This document shows positions 13,213 to 25,015 of a stretch of 64,000 nucleotides of DNA, piece after piece. The notes beneath the pieces were generated by a model. It was not told the DNA's origin and searched no databases. It saw only the letters and a list, made by a program, of their open reading frames with translations. Made by a program: the position numbers and the translations under genes. Source of the stretch: Luscinia megarhynchos (taxonomy: Eukaryota > Chordata > Aves > Passeriformes > Turdidae); NCBI GenBank assembly GCA_034336665.1, contig CM067568.1:44434770-44498769 (forward strand), given 5' to 3'. Positions within the stretch are counted from its first letter, which is position 1, and the number at the start of each line of letters is the position of its first letter.

Positions 13213-14849
13213 CTGAAGGTGCAGCAGGTGACACATGAATACTCAAGCAGCTCTGACTTGGACTTCAGGAAAAGGTGGTGCAGTTGCTCAAGAGGGAGTT
13301 TCAAGGATCCACCGAGGATGCTGGGCTAAGTACAACCTTCCTGTCATCTTGCTGGAGCTCCTTGCTGCTCACAGACTGTGATGGAGTCCAAGAGAAAAGG
13401 CAGGTCTGGCATATCCTGAGTTCTGCAGGAACTCAGTGTTGTTCCCATGGAACATTACCACTACTTCCTCCACGGTGAGCAGCAGAACATATTTCAGAAA
13501 TAACTCACCACAGGGAATTCCTTTTTCTACAATTTAAAAGACCATGAAAATGACTGTATAACCTTCCTATCAAGTAGTTTTTGCTGAGATTGCTTTTACA
13601 TTTTCAATTTCAATTTTGAAATACTTTGGAGAAACTTGTGAACTACTGTGAAATGTCATAAAATGTTTTAACCAGATGCTCCTTAGTGGTCGAATAAACA
13701 CAGAACTAACATTGCAATTTAATCAGATTTGCCTGCAGACTAAAAGACCAGTTTGAAGAAGAAAACTGGCAAAAATGCCACTAAAGCGACTAGCATGGCA
13801 ATGTTTGATTAAGCTTGACTTCTAAGACCTGCTTTGTATACAGGTTACCAAATATTTACAACTAATACAACTTCTTCTTTTTAATAGTGTATGTGATCTT
13901 GGGAGGACAGCATTCATCACCTAGTATCCTTTTCAAACCATAACACAATTTCCTAATATCATTATATCAGGAACTATACTGATTAGACTCAGTATGCATT
14001 TTTACCAGCACTTCAGAGTTTTGCAAAATTCATTATTTCCTACCTCAATCTATAGAAATTCACTTCACATTTTATGGATAGATATTCTGGTACAACTGCA
14101 CCCTCTGACACCATAAGAGGATTTAAAGCTAAAACCTAATCCATTTGCATGGCATCTGAAATGAACGAGCTTTCGCTTTAACCTTATGCATTCACAGTTG
14201 AAACAAAGAACGTAAATGCAAAAACTGCCACACTAGATCAAATCACTGTTTTAAATTTTATCCTGTCTTCAACAGTTATTGATGGCAGATACTTTAAGAA
14301 AATATACTAGTATATGTCAGTGGTTCTAAGAATGGACACAGGTATTTAGAGAGGACTGTTCTTCCCAGTGTTCATAGCTTTGTGGCTCCCCTACACTCTA
14401 AGTGTTCCTATTTTCTCACCTAAGTAACAATCTACTTAATATAACTTCTTATATTCAAGGGAGTAAAAGTCCTAAGCCCTTTCTGACTACTATTGAATTT
14501 AGAATTTATATAACATGTTTTGTGTTTGTGCAAGCCTCATTGAATTTTTTTCACAAGGTGTTTGTAGTTTCATTGCAACAGAAGGTAAGTACTACTTTGG
14601 AGTTCCTTGACTTTTTTAACATCCTATCTTTAGTTTCATTTAATCATGTCTGTTCTTATTATTCTCTTGTTTAAGATGACTGATCGCAATCTTTCCAAGT
14701 TCTTCTCACATGCAAGTTTATCTAGAATATTTTTTGCCTATTTCTGTAGTTCCACTAAAAACAAAGTCCTTCCAAGTCAGGAGGTGGAATTTGCGTGGCC
14801 TAACTTTTCATCAAAAAGCTGTGTCTAGCTGAAACCAGTTATTTCAGTC

Positions 14850-14880
14850 TTACCTGAAGAGAGGGAGAGGAACTTTCTAA
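14850..14880 (-). promoter_or_regulatory. Recursive-splice-site-like sequence
   Basis: The minus strand reads TCCTCTCCCTCTCTTCAG followed directly by GTAAGACTG. This is a strong polypyrimidine tract and acceptor joined to a consensus donor with no exon between, the layout of a zero-length (ratchet) splice site in a long intron. The EFCAB11-strand transcript would have crossed it. Chance occurrence is possible. Confidence 0.35.
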
Positions 14881-15779
14881 GAGGGAATGACCCCATTCTG
14901 CAACAGGCATCTACAATAGGTGGAATGAATCATTCCCTGTAAATAATTCTTAAAAGAAGATGAGAGATGAGACCATCAGCTTCCATGAATCGCATGGAGC
15001 AACCAACAGAAATTTACAACATTGTACTACAAATATTCCAACATTGTTTTTTTCTTGCTCATTTTACTTCCCAAGATCTCCATGCTTCGGATATTGCTGA
15101 ATACAAGCAGAAATAATAAATGACACATCTATGATGGTATGGAGGTCATTTCCTTGAGAGTTGCTGAATTAATTTAGAATTGAGAATGAACATGACTATT
15201 GCAAACCTTTTCCTTGACTATATATAAACCCGTAATTCTGTAGGTAATGGTGGTCATCTCACATTGTCTAATAATTTCCTTAGCACTGAAATTTCCATTA
15301 GATATCTTGATGGACTCAAACAGTCTCAACCAGCATATATATTATCTGACATTCTTTACTGACCAATAACTTTGCTATTCTCCCCCTTTTAGTTAATAAA
15401 TTTATATTAAAAATGCAGGATTTTATAAGATGCCATCCTACTGCCATCTAAGTCTCATGTGTGTACTCTTCTGTTTTCCAGATATAGACATCATTCTAAT
15501 CCTGAGAATGCCCAAAGCTCTTATCAACATAGAAGCTTGTATGGAGCAAAAAGTAAAATGTTCACAGAGAACATAAATATTCACTGTAGAAACATAACTT
15601 TTCCATCCTAAAGGCCCTTTCTGAATGTAAGTGTGCTTCTTCTTCTGCTACATCTGGCAAGGTCAGGTAAAAACTGATTTAAATTAAGAACATAAATACA
15701 TGCAATTACATACACTGAGTTCCCCATGCCCAAAAGTCCCAAGGAAAGTAATGAGACCTGATTATTTAGCAGTGTAGAT

Positions 15780-16530
15780 GTAAAAAGAACATGTGAAGAA
15801 GGAGGCAAACAATCTGCAATGGTGTAGAAGTCCAGAAAATAAGAGGCTGATGTGCATATCCCAAACGCCAATGGCTCTTTGGCTGTGAAGCCAACCATGG
15901 ACTGTTAGCAGTAATAACCAAAGAGTGTTGATAATAACCAAGGACAGTTGTGGGAAAGAGCAAGATGTGGCTGGAGAAGGGGTCATGTGGAGGTAGGGCA
16001 GCATTCTCCAGGGCAAAACTTCCTTGTTCTTGTTCCTGGAGACAAGCACAACACAGCCCAGTGCAAGCACAGGAATGAGATTGAGAAGAGGGCACAGACT
16101 GTGGGGGGCATCAAGACCACTACAGAGCCCTGAAGCCTTCAGACCCATTTCCAGAGAGGTCTAAAAGAGCAGACTGCACATGATAACCAGTTTGCAGGGC
16201 AGGGAAAACCTGTCTCTAAAAGGTATCCAGCCAGGGTGGTGCCCCCCCCGACTCTGACATCCCATCAGCTGGATTAACACTGGAGCCAGGATTCGTGATT
16301 TCCTCTCTTCCTTCCTTTCTTCTTCCACTCTTTCTTTCCCCCTTTCTCTCTCCTCCTCTTTTATTCCTCTCTGTCTCCCTCTCCCTCTCTCTTTTCCCCT
16401 ACCCCTTTAACCAAAACCCACTGCCATGTGCTAATACATGAGGTCAGGGACTAAAATTCTATGCTAAGTGTGTAATTTACTAATAAAACTTAGTGAGTTT
16501 TTGTAGACCCTCTGACTTTTGTCATCCCTT
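15780..16530 (+). repeat. LTR-like or unclassified interspersed repeat
   Basis: A GC-richer block whose end has a pyrimidine run followed by CTTTAACCAAAACCCACTGC, a polyadenylation-like AATAAAACTTAGTGAG near 16482 and GTAGACCCTCTGACTTT. The layout suggests an old LTR, but neither terminal repeats nor a target duplication can be shown. Overlapping open frames on both strands here (about 100-128 codons) have no recognisable products. Confidence 0.35.
16296..16410 (+). repeat. Imperfect pyrimidine (CT-rich) tract
   Basis: About 110 bases almost purely of C and T (TTCCTTCCTTTCTTCTTCC and similar), inside the LTR-like block at 15.8-16.5 kb. Confidence 0.9.
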
Positions 16531-17044
16531 TCAACCATGAGCATCTATGATTCTTAGGTGCTCCCATACCCTTAAGGATGGGACATATGCAAATTATCAG
16601 TGTTTTAGAACATTTTTCAAATCTTCTTCTATATTGTATGATTAGTTTATATGCAAATTTATTTACAATTACATTTCTTTATTAGAATTGGGTTTTCTCA
16701 ATGACAAAAAGTCTCTTTGATCAGATGCAACTGTTTATTTTATGCTGAAATACTGCAAACAATTGTCAACAGCCCTATAAGCAAAAGAGAAAATCAAATG
16801 AAAGCAGAGTGGTAATTAATGTCTATTTTACTATTTAGATATAAATACTATATTCTTTCCTGTGAAGGTTGTTAGTTGCTCTGCAAATAAATTAAATTTC
16901 TGTTTCTCAAAAGAAATCATAGAATTGGAAAGGCACTGCATGAACAGTGGAATGTGTCATTCCATTTAAAAAACTGATATATGAATTTAATAACCGATCA
17001 TAGACAGAATCATAAAGAAGAAATATAGCTGGCAAACAGATGGT

Positions 17045-17150
17045 CTAGTCTAGAACTGGAGGTCTGTGTTCACTTACTGGTGCTTCTATTTGTTCCATGT
17101 GTGACACCAGCCAAGCCATTTCATCTATTTTCTGTTTCAACCTTTTTGTT
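17045..17150 (-). repeat. Possible MIR-like SINE relic
   Basis: GTGTGACACCAGCCAAGCCA followed by TTTCATCTATTTTCTGTTTC on the plus strand resembles the MIR core (GTGTGACCTTGGGCAAGTCA-like, then a CTCAGTTTCC-like end). The match is short and diverged and orientation is uncertain. Confidence 0.25.
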
Positions 17151-17828
17151 GACAGCACAGAGAGAATGCAATCCTTCCCTCCCCAAACCTGTCTCATTAT
17201 ACACATTAGGAGTGGCTGAAAGGTACTCAGATCATAGCCTGAGTACATAAAAGTTCCTAAGAAATTTATGACACTTAACACTAAGGTAATTCATAACTCA
17301 ATAGCCTGAATTAGCCTAATCTTAGCATTAAAAATGCAAGAAAACTAACTTTCTGAATTCCATGGGCAGGTTTCTTACGATCACAGAAGAAACTGCTCAT
17401 CGTTTTTAATAACAAAAGGGAAGATATTTATAGAAAATTAATGCAGCTTTTGTGCACTCTGATTTTTTTTCTTCATTGTTGACTGGCTGCTTGAAAAGCA
17501 GTATATGTAAATACAGAATGGCTAGGCTGCCTAACTCTCCCTGGAAAGTTAGGCACATTATGAAGGGAATTTCATGTTTGTAGAAGAATAGTTTCCCTGC
17601 ATTTCCAAATGAGAAGATATTTTTTTAATTTGGAACTCCAAAATCCAGTTGCTGTAAGACAAAGAACATCTTAGTTTCAGGATATCAGTTATGATAAAAT
17701 CAGTGTAATATTGTCCCAACTGAGATAACCAAAAAACTTGAAAACTTTATGGGAAAAGACAATATCTTTTATCAGACAGCCAGATAAATCAGGTGAGATT
17801 TCAGGCATACAGTTCTCCAAATCTTGGT

Positions 17829-17860
17829 TATACACACATGCGCGCACACACACACACAAA
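17829..17860 (+). repeat. (CA)n microsatellite
   Basis: A short alternating CA tract with a CGCG interruption (ACACATGCGCGCACACACAC). Confidence 0.9.
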
Positions 17861-19061
17861 ACATTAAATTCAAGATAATAATTTAAGTAGAAGTAAGATA
17901 AAAGGGAGTTTAAAAAAAAACCAAAGAAATTTTGAAAATGAAAGTATCATAGGCTAGATTTTAGCACATTTAGAGGCCACCAATGAAACTTCTTTTAAGT
18001 GTCACATCTACACAGCTATGGTACATAAAACACTTAGCTATAGTAAAAAATGAGAATGAATGGTCTAAATATTAAAAGATAAACTATATTTGACTGATTC
18101 AATTCTTACTAGAGCTAATAAAGATACTACTTCTCAATTTCTATGAAGAAATTAGATTTGAATTTTTATTTTGTTAGTATGTGACAATAGGGGTAGAATG
18201 TTTGAAGGAAAAATGTTTGCTTAGATTCATTCTACAAAAGTAATTTTATTCATTGCATCTGACCAGCTTTATCCATTTGTGAAGAACATAGTGCATTTAG
18301 TGTTTTAAAAATTACACTTTCAAAGATCATCAGTCCAATAGAACAAAACATTGAAGTGCTGAAAAGCGTATAGCTGTCCATGAATTCAGGTGGGTAATTG
18401 TGCAAGATAAACATTATACATTTTGTAGCAAATGGTATTTACCCTCATACATTCCAACCCTTTTTTTATAGAGGCGAGTCGTGCTTTTAATTTGCAGATC
18501 CTCACATTTTTATTATGTGAACCAATGAAGCAATAAATTTGTTTGTATCAAAGGAAAAGTTCTGCCTATTGAAACTTTAGTGATAGCAGCATCACAATTC
18601 ACATTTAACCTGATAACTATGAAAGAGAACAAGGAAACTAAATTCATATACACACTAAGATAAAAAAATATACTGTTAGTCCTTTACTGTGACCTTACTG
18701 ATTAGTAGATTGTTCACAAATCCTAAGTTCAGCATATTTTCCAATAGTTACAGCATTTATTAAGCACTTCTGCGACAGACAACATTGTTTAAATACTAAT
18801 TTTTTGTATTAATTATTTTAGAGAAAGAAAAACAACCTTTCTCATTTATGAATGGTCCAGAAAGCAAATACACAAACTAATAAATAAAAAAATCAGTTTA
18901 AAATTTCATCATAGTTTGAAGAAATATGCTACCTGGTTCTTTCCCAATTATAGCAGCATTTGCAGCCCAATTCCCATTACCATTCTTGAATTTTTTTCTT
19001 TCTCTAAATTAATATTCATCTTTCCAGACTATTGTTTAAATCTTCAATACTGTTAAAAAAA

Positions 19062-19190
19062 TTTCCTTCCTTCCTTCCTTCCTTCCTTCCTTCCTTCCTT
19101 CCTTCCTTCCTTCCTTCCTTCCTTCCGTCCTTCCGTCCTTCCGTCCTTCCTTCCGTCCTCCCTCCCTCCCTTCCACCCTTCCACCCTTCC
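19062..19190 (+). repeat. (TTCC)n microsatellite
   Basis: About 17 near-perfect TTCC units, then interrupted units (GTCC, CTCC, ACCC) toward the 3' side. The open frame across it (poly Pro-Ser-Phe) is a repeat artefact. Confidence 0.97.
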
Positions 19191-21453
19191 TATCAGGAGA
19201 TTCTGATGAAGGATATTGTTATGACGATCTTAATGCTGGGAAAATTCTCACTTATTAATGGCATTCTGGGTAAGCCTTGCCAGGAACTGCAGAGTAGTGC
19301 TGTAATATGTGAGTGTAGGACACGTGTCACGCCAGAACTGAGGGTCACAACACTCACTGATAGAACTGCCAAGAGGATTCAAGAGAAAGTGACAGCAGAA
19401 CTGAGATTTGCAACCAGGAGAGATAACGAATCATGATCTAAAAGCTTCAGAGGAGAAACTGAGACACTCATCAGCTGAGAAAGTCATCCAGCATGTGTAC
19501 TTCCCTACTGTGGAAATTCTCTGAGTTCTAAGTGGTTCAATATTGAACTTTTAGCAAGAGATTTGGTTTATTTATTTATCAGTTGTTGCTCTATATGCTT
19601 ACTGTTTGGTTAGGATATTTAAAAGGTCCTTATTAAAGCAAATACCTCATTTTTGAGGCAGTGAAATATTCAAGAGAGAGACAGAGAAGTAATATATATT
19701 TAGATTTAAGTGACAAAGTTCTTGGTGCACAAAAAGAGACTGAAAAAGAAGGTTTTATTGTCTTTCAAAATAGGACCCATTTCTAGAACACTTCCTTTAT
19801 TTATATTGCCAGGTATTTAAACACATTTTCAGAACTGAATTAAGAGTATTATTTTGCCTAAGTATAACAGCCTACAGCCATTTTTTCAAAACGCAGAAAC
19901 ATACTGTTTCAAATGATCCCCTGTCTGACAACAGTGGAGTTATTGTTATTGGAGTTATTATTTACCTTGTAGTGGTTTAAAAAAAATCTAAAATTCAACT
20001 GGTTAAAGACAGGTTATTAATAGATTAATGAGATTAAAATTAAATGGTTTGCTCTTATCATCTAGGCCCCATAATTTCCAACCAATAATGCCTCTAATGA
20101 AGTAAATTACAAAGTTTGGCTTTACAGCTAGTCAATTTTGTCTTTTATCATAGACAAAACTGCTGTATTTTCAGCAAGTTTTGAAGAAATAAGAACTGCT
20201 TTCCACGGGATAGGTATCTATATATTCATTAAATGTTTTAATGAGCTGATTAAGATAAATCGATAAAAGGCAATGGCTTTGATCAAAAAATACTGTTTTA
20301 CTCTCGGAAAACATCTCATTCACTATAACCTTGAATTATACAGTTAAGGAATATCACTTTAAATTTTATACTGCTAAGTTACAACAGTATTATTTTATAC
20401 TGTTTATGTCTGAGATATTTCCACAACGTCAATATATTGCGAGTAATAAACATTTAAAAACCTAAATTTTAGTTTAGGAGACTCACTCGTAAGAAATTTT
20501 TGTGGCAAAGATAAAGGATTAGCCTAGTTTACAATAATCAACTCCTGAAACACATCTTGTGATAAGCAATTAACCATTCTGTGGGAGGCCCCACTCATAC
20601 CTCCCTGGGCCTCGGCTGTACTAAGGGCTATTTTTTTCCTCACAAGAAACAAGAAATTGGATACTTCGTCTATGCACATCAACTATATAATTTAGGAACG
20701 TTTTTAAATTTTTATTAATATTATACCTGCTTCACAAGTGGAAAAAACTCTGATTTTTTCCATGAGCTATAAGAAATTGCAATACAGAGTAGATTAAGTT
20801 AGTAAAGGACTTACTGAAACATATACTGAATGCATTCCATCCCTCACAGACCTTAGGCCCTAATGAAGAAATCTAAATTTAACAGTAGGGTTAGCTGCAG
20901 GCCTAGCTACAAAAAGTAACATTTTCTTTTCACATACAATTCCATGGTCATAGACGAAGAACTGAAGATTCAATTCCTACCCAGAATCTTAGTGAACCAC
21001 ATAGAAATTTTAAAAATCCAGACACTTAGCACTATATATCAAACAGTCCAGAGCTCAACTGTGAAATTTGCTTATTGGAGAAAAGCTAGTAGAAATCATC
21101 AGATTAGATTCTGGTTGCAAACAAAATTAAATATTTTATTTGACAACTCCCCTCATCAGTCTCACATGCCTACAAACATGGAGCAGAGTCTATAATGGAA
21201 AGATGCAAATTTTGCTACTGATTTCATTCAGCATGGCATGATGTTTCTTGCATTATTTCTCTCATATGGTAATTTTTTTTTGCCTGATGAACAAAGAAAA
21301 TAGAACAAACCATAAATACAAGAAAAAAGTATAAAGTTGTAAAAAAATGTATCAATGATTTGGCACAGTCCCAGATCATCCTAAGAATGGAACTAATTGT
21401 GTATAAAGCCAACATACATAAAGCAAATGATTCCTAGAATGGCAGAAACTCAC

Positions 21454-21686
21454 TAATCAAAAGATTTGCATAATAATCATCCATCTGTATGATGCACCAT
21501 ATGGCAAACAAGACTGTAATTTCACTAAATATGTTTTCCAGGGGAAACAGGTTGCTTGCGTTTTCAACTAAGTGAAAAAAATCCCACAACCTAGTCGTAA
21601 ATAGCTGATACACCCAAGTCAGGGAAAACTTTTGATGTAAGTATAAGGAAGACATGGAAAGCAGCATGTTGCAAGAATCAGACACT
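21454..21686 (-). other. Candidate coding exon, gene not recognised
   Basis: 77 codons open on the minus strand between a T-rich acceptor (ATATTTTTCAG) and a good donor (ATTA|GTGAGT). It includes FSLTWVYQLF, LWDFFHLVENASNLFP and two Cys. It starts with one base of a split codon and ends with one. There is no recognised family, and chance is possible. Confidence 0.27.
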
Positions 21687-22320
21687 CTGAAAAATATATT
21701 TCATGTGTATAACAGAATATGTAAAGAAACAATTTCAAGTGGAAGAAAAGCAGTGAGCTACTGGAAATGAATTACATGTTCTATTCTTCACTGTATTTGT
21801 TAACAAACATAAGTTCAAATTACTAATGTATCAAAAACTGAATTCCAGCTTTGCTTTTCAGAGTTGGATCTGTGCAAATAAAATGAACACTTCAATATTA
21901 CTTTCGCACACGCATTTGAAATAACAAAATATAATCAAGATTATACATGTAGGGATAAGAGTCAGAACTCCTGTATCTGTTTATGCAAATGCTGAGGATA
22001 TTAATATTGACAATTTCTTCAGGAAGAGAATCAAACTGTAGAACATCTATGAAAACCATGTACCAGTCTTTCTATATTTAAATAGCTGTGCTTCACCAGA
22101 AACATGAGTTCATTGATTTTATAGTAAACAACAATTTCAGCAAAGCAATACTTTCAATAAGGATTTTAGGAATGCTGGGGAACTGCACGCTTCCTCTTTT
22201 TAACCATTGATGAGACAGGCTTGTGGGAAAAGCATTTAAACAGACTATTCTAGGCATTATAGCGTATAAATCCATTGCTTGTCTTTTACAAATTCAGCTG
22301 CTTAGAGAAATGTTCAATCA

Positions 22321-22525
22321 AGGACACCTCAAGACAAGGAAAAACATGTTACCAGTGAGGGTGGCAGAGCATTGGAACAGCTGCCAAGAAGGTCATGGAG
22401 TCTTCCTCTCTGGAGACATTCAGAGCCTACTTGGATGAGTTCCTGCTCTAGGTGACAGTGCCTTGGCTGAATTAGATCTCCAGACGTCCCTTCCAATCCT
22501 AATGATTTTGTGATTCCTGATGATA
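22321..22525 (+). repeat. CR1 LINE, 3' fragment
   Basis: Contains the CR1 3' UTR blocks GTGGCAGAGCATTGGAACAG and CTGGAGACATTCAGAGCC and a tail resembling the octamer repeats (TGATTTTGTGATTCC). About 200 bases remain. Confidence 0.8.
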
Positions 22526-24007
22526 AAATATTACTCAATTTAAACTATTATCCAGTAAGCTTTTATATATTACTAGTGCCTAAGGAAAGTATATTAGGAA
22601 CATGGTTTTGAAAAACCTTCTTCTGACCTTTAATAACATCATATTTTTAATTTTCAAAACTGGAGCACAGAATTTCAAACTGTTATCAGGATCAGCAGAG
22701 TCCATAAAGGTTCTTCAGTTTTAACCACTTAAAGAATTCAATTGCAATGCTTCTGGAGAACCTCAACATTCCCAGTATTTATTTTATAAAAAAAAAATAT
22801 ATATATAAACACAAGATATTAATGGGTTTATGTGGACAAGAAATTTCACATACTAAACTTGAGATCCTCAGCCATACCCAGTGCATATAAAAGAAACTGC
22901 TTCAGGCTCTACATTTTTCTTGTAGTTTGCAGAACTCCTGCTACTGATTATGTATCTTTATGAAAGAGAAGATGCGGGTAAGATAATCAGTATTGTCAGG
23001 TAATCATGAAAAACACACACATAGGGCAGGTAGGGGATTCTAGCCAAAGAAAGTCTTTTTACTGACAGAGTCTTCTGAACTTATATGGTTGCACATATCT
23101 ATCATGTTCATTTTAATGAGCTCAACAAAAAGGTTACATTTTTGACCTCCAGAGCTCGAAGATCAAGTTATCACAATTTTACCTCTTGTTAAAAAACTCT
23201 GCAATCTATTCATATCATGGGCATCATATGACCAATTGTTAAAATGCAAATTGGGAAAATTCTGAAATGTGAGTCAAAGTAACATGTTGCCTACAGGTTC
23301 AGTGTCCATAATTGATCCATCTTTAAATAATTACCATATCACCTATAACCCTGCCAACACATGTTTTAAGACTCAGGACTCTCTGGAGAGAACTATGTTT
23401 TATTACTAATTGCTGTAGAGAGAAGAAGATGGAAGGAGAAGGCAGCTGGCTTTAGCTCTGCTTCTTTTTCAATGTTAGCATAAAAAATGGGTAATTATTT
23501 CCTTTTCTGCTGGTCTTCAGTGTTTTTAGGTTTTATCAGTGCCCACCTTTATCTAATCATGTAGCAAGACTAACTGCAGGTTAGTACCAGGTCTCCAATG
23601 ACAAAACTGCAAACTGCCTAATTTTAGCAGCAATTTCAGTGCAGTAATTTCAGTTTGCACTCTACTTTGCTTTCTGAGAAAAGTTAATGAAGGTGAGACA
23701 CACACAGAACCTGAGGCAAAATATAACCCCCCATGTAATTATTTCAAAAAGATGGCAGGAACCATGCAGTAGCTCTGAATTTGTTTCCTTTTGCTAAAGG
23801 ACACAGACCCATGCACACTGAGTAATAGAACAATGATACTGAATGTCTTTGAAAATGGATGTTATAATGGTTGGTTAAACAGAGGGAAAAAAGACCTGTC
23901 CAAGGAAAAGAGAATGACTTTGGGGTCCCTATATCTGTCAACACTCATAAACTCTGTGTTCAGTTTATGTTTCACCTACAGATTTTATGTGTTATCTTCA
24001 GTATGAC

Positions 24008-24055
24008 TCATTTCTGTGACTCAGTTTTCTATCTGTCAAATGAGAATTAAACCCC
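24008..24055 (+). repeat. Possible MIR 3' end relic
   Basis: GTGACTCAGTTTTCTATCTG and TCAAATGAGAATTAAACCCC resemble the CTCAGTTTCCTCATCTGTAA and AAATGAGAATAAT end of MIR elements. Fewer than 50 bases remain. Confidence 0.3.
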
Positions 24056-24739
24056 ATATTTTTTTTCCTTCTCATTTCCCTCAGTTCTGATACAATTCCA
24101 TTTGAAAATATAACAATGTAAAGAACCTGGATATACTGTCATAGTTCATATTGCCTCTAAATGGTAGCTGTAAAAAGCATGGTCTTCCCTGTAACTTATA
24201 AAAAATACTAATGATACTTTATAATGGTCCAGAAAGCTCAGTTTTGAGCCAAAGACATACCAGACACTTCAGAAACTTGTTAACCAAACAGCATTATTAA
24301 ACCTGTATTTAAATGTCATTCCTTTTGTCCAAGCTACATAAGATGGAAAACCTCAAGGGCATTTATGCTTCATTATTGGTATATGACTTTGAATTTAAAG
24401 CAGATGGTTGGTTTTGACCCAGATCTAGAAATGATACATTTGCATCTCACTGGACTGTCTCACTAGCATCATTTACAGTGCTGCTCCTAGGAAAGATCTT
24501 GGCTACACATCTACATCATCCTGTGAGCCTGCTATAAGGGCCTGAGGAGTATCCAGAAGACATTCTCTGAGAACAGTGAGCCATGCCTATGGATGTACTC
24601 AGTAGCTGGGTGCACCATTACACACACCCATAAAAGCTGTCTGAGGGTTATCACAGAGATTAATATGTTAATCTGACTAATGGCAAATGTTTCTAAAAGC
24701 AAAATGAACAAATTACTTGCCTTCTGCTACTGGAACTGC

Positions 24740-25015
24740 TGGCTATGTGAGGAAAGGCTGAATAACCAAGTTTGCTCAGCCTTGAGAAAAGAAGGCTTAG
24801 AGGAGACCTTATTGTCATGTTCTAGTATATAGAGGAGACTCCCTTTTTGCAAGGAATTGCATAGAAAAGATGAGTGGTAATGGGTACAAATTACTCCTAA
24901 GGAGATTCCAATTGGTCACAAAAAGAAATTTTTGCACAATGAGAAAAATCATCCCTTGGAATAATCTTCCCAAGGAAGTGGTGGATTCCCCTGTGATGGA
25001 CACTTAAAAGACCTA
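24740..25015 (+). repeat. CR1 LINE, diverged 3' fragment
   Basis: GAGAAAAGAAGGCTTAGAGG and AATCTTCCCAAGGAAGTGGT match the CR1 3' region. The last part, with the octamer tail, is lost or too diverged to see. Confidence 0.75.

Larger units (their letters stand above)
11526..15779. other. AT-rich non-coding DNA
   Basis: Only the weak candidate exon at 13111-13212 and the recursive-splice-like site at 14.85 kb were noted. Plus-strand open frames at 13275-13478 and 14402-14828 have no recognisable product. Confidence 0.55.
17151..22320. other. AT-rich non-coding DNA with microsatellites
   Basis: Contains the CA and TTCC microsatellites and the candidate exon at 21454-21686. Just right of that candidate, 21960-22175 has minus-strand open pieces in two frames (YKINELMFLVKHSYLNIE; FDSLPEEIVNINIL) that would need a frameshift to join. 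Otherwise nothing. Confidence 0.5.

Noticed and set aside
15608..16148. Overlapping minus-strand open frames of 96-128 codons
   Set aside because: Several frames are open over the same LTR-like block, with no conserved motif, start context or splice logic.
19032..19436. 134-codon plus-strand open frame
   Set aside because: Its first half is the TTCC microsatellite and the rest has no recognisable motif.
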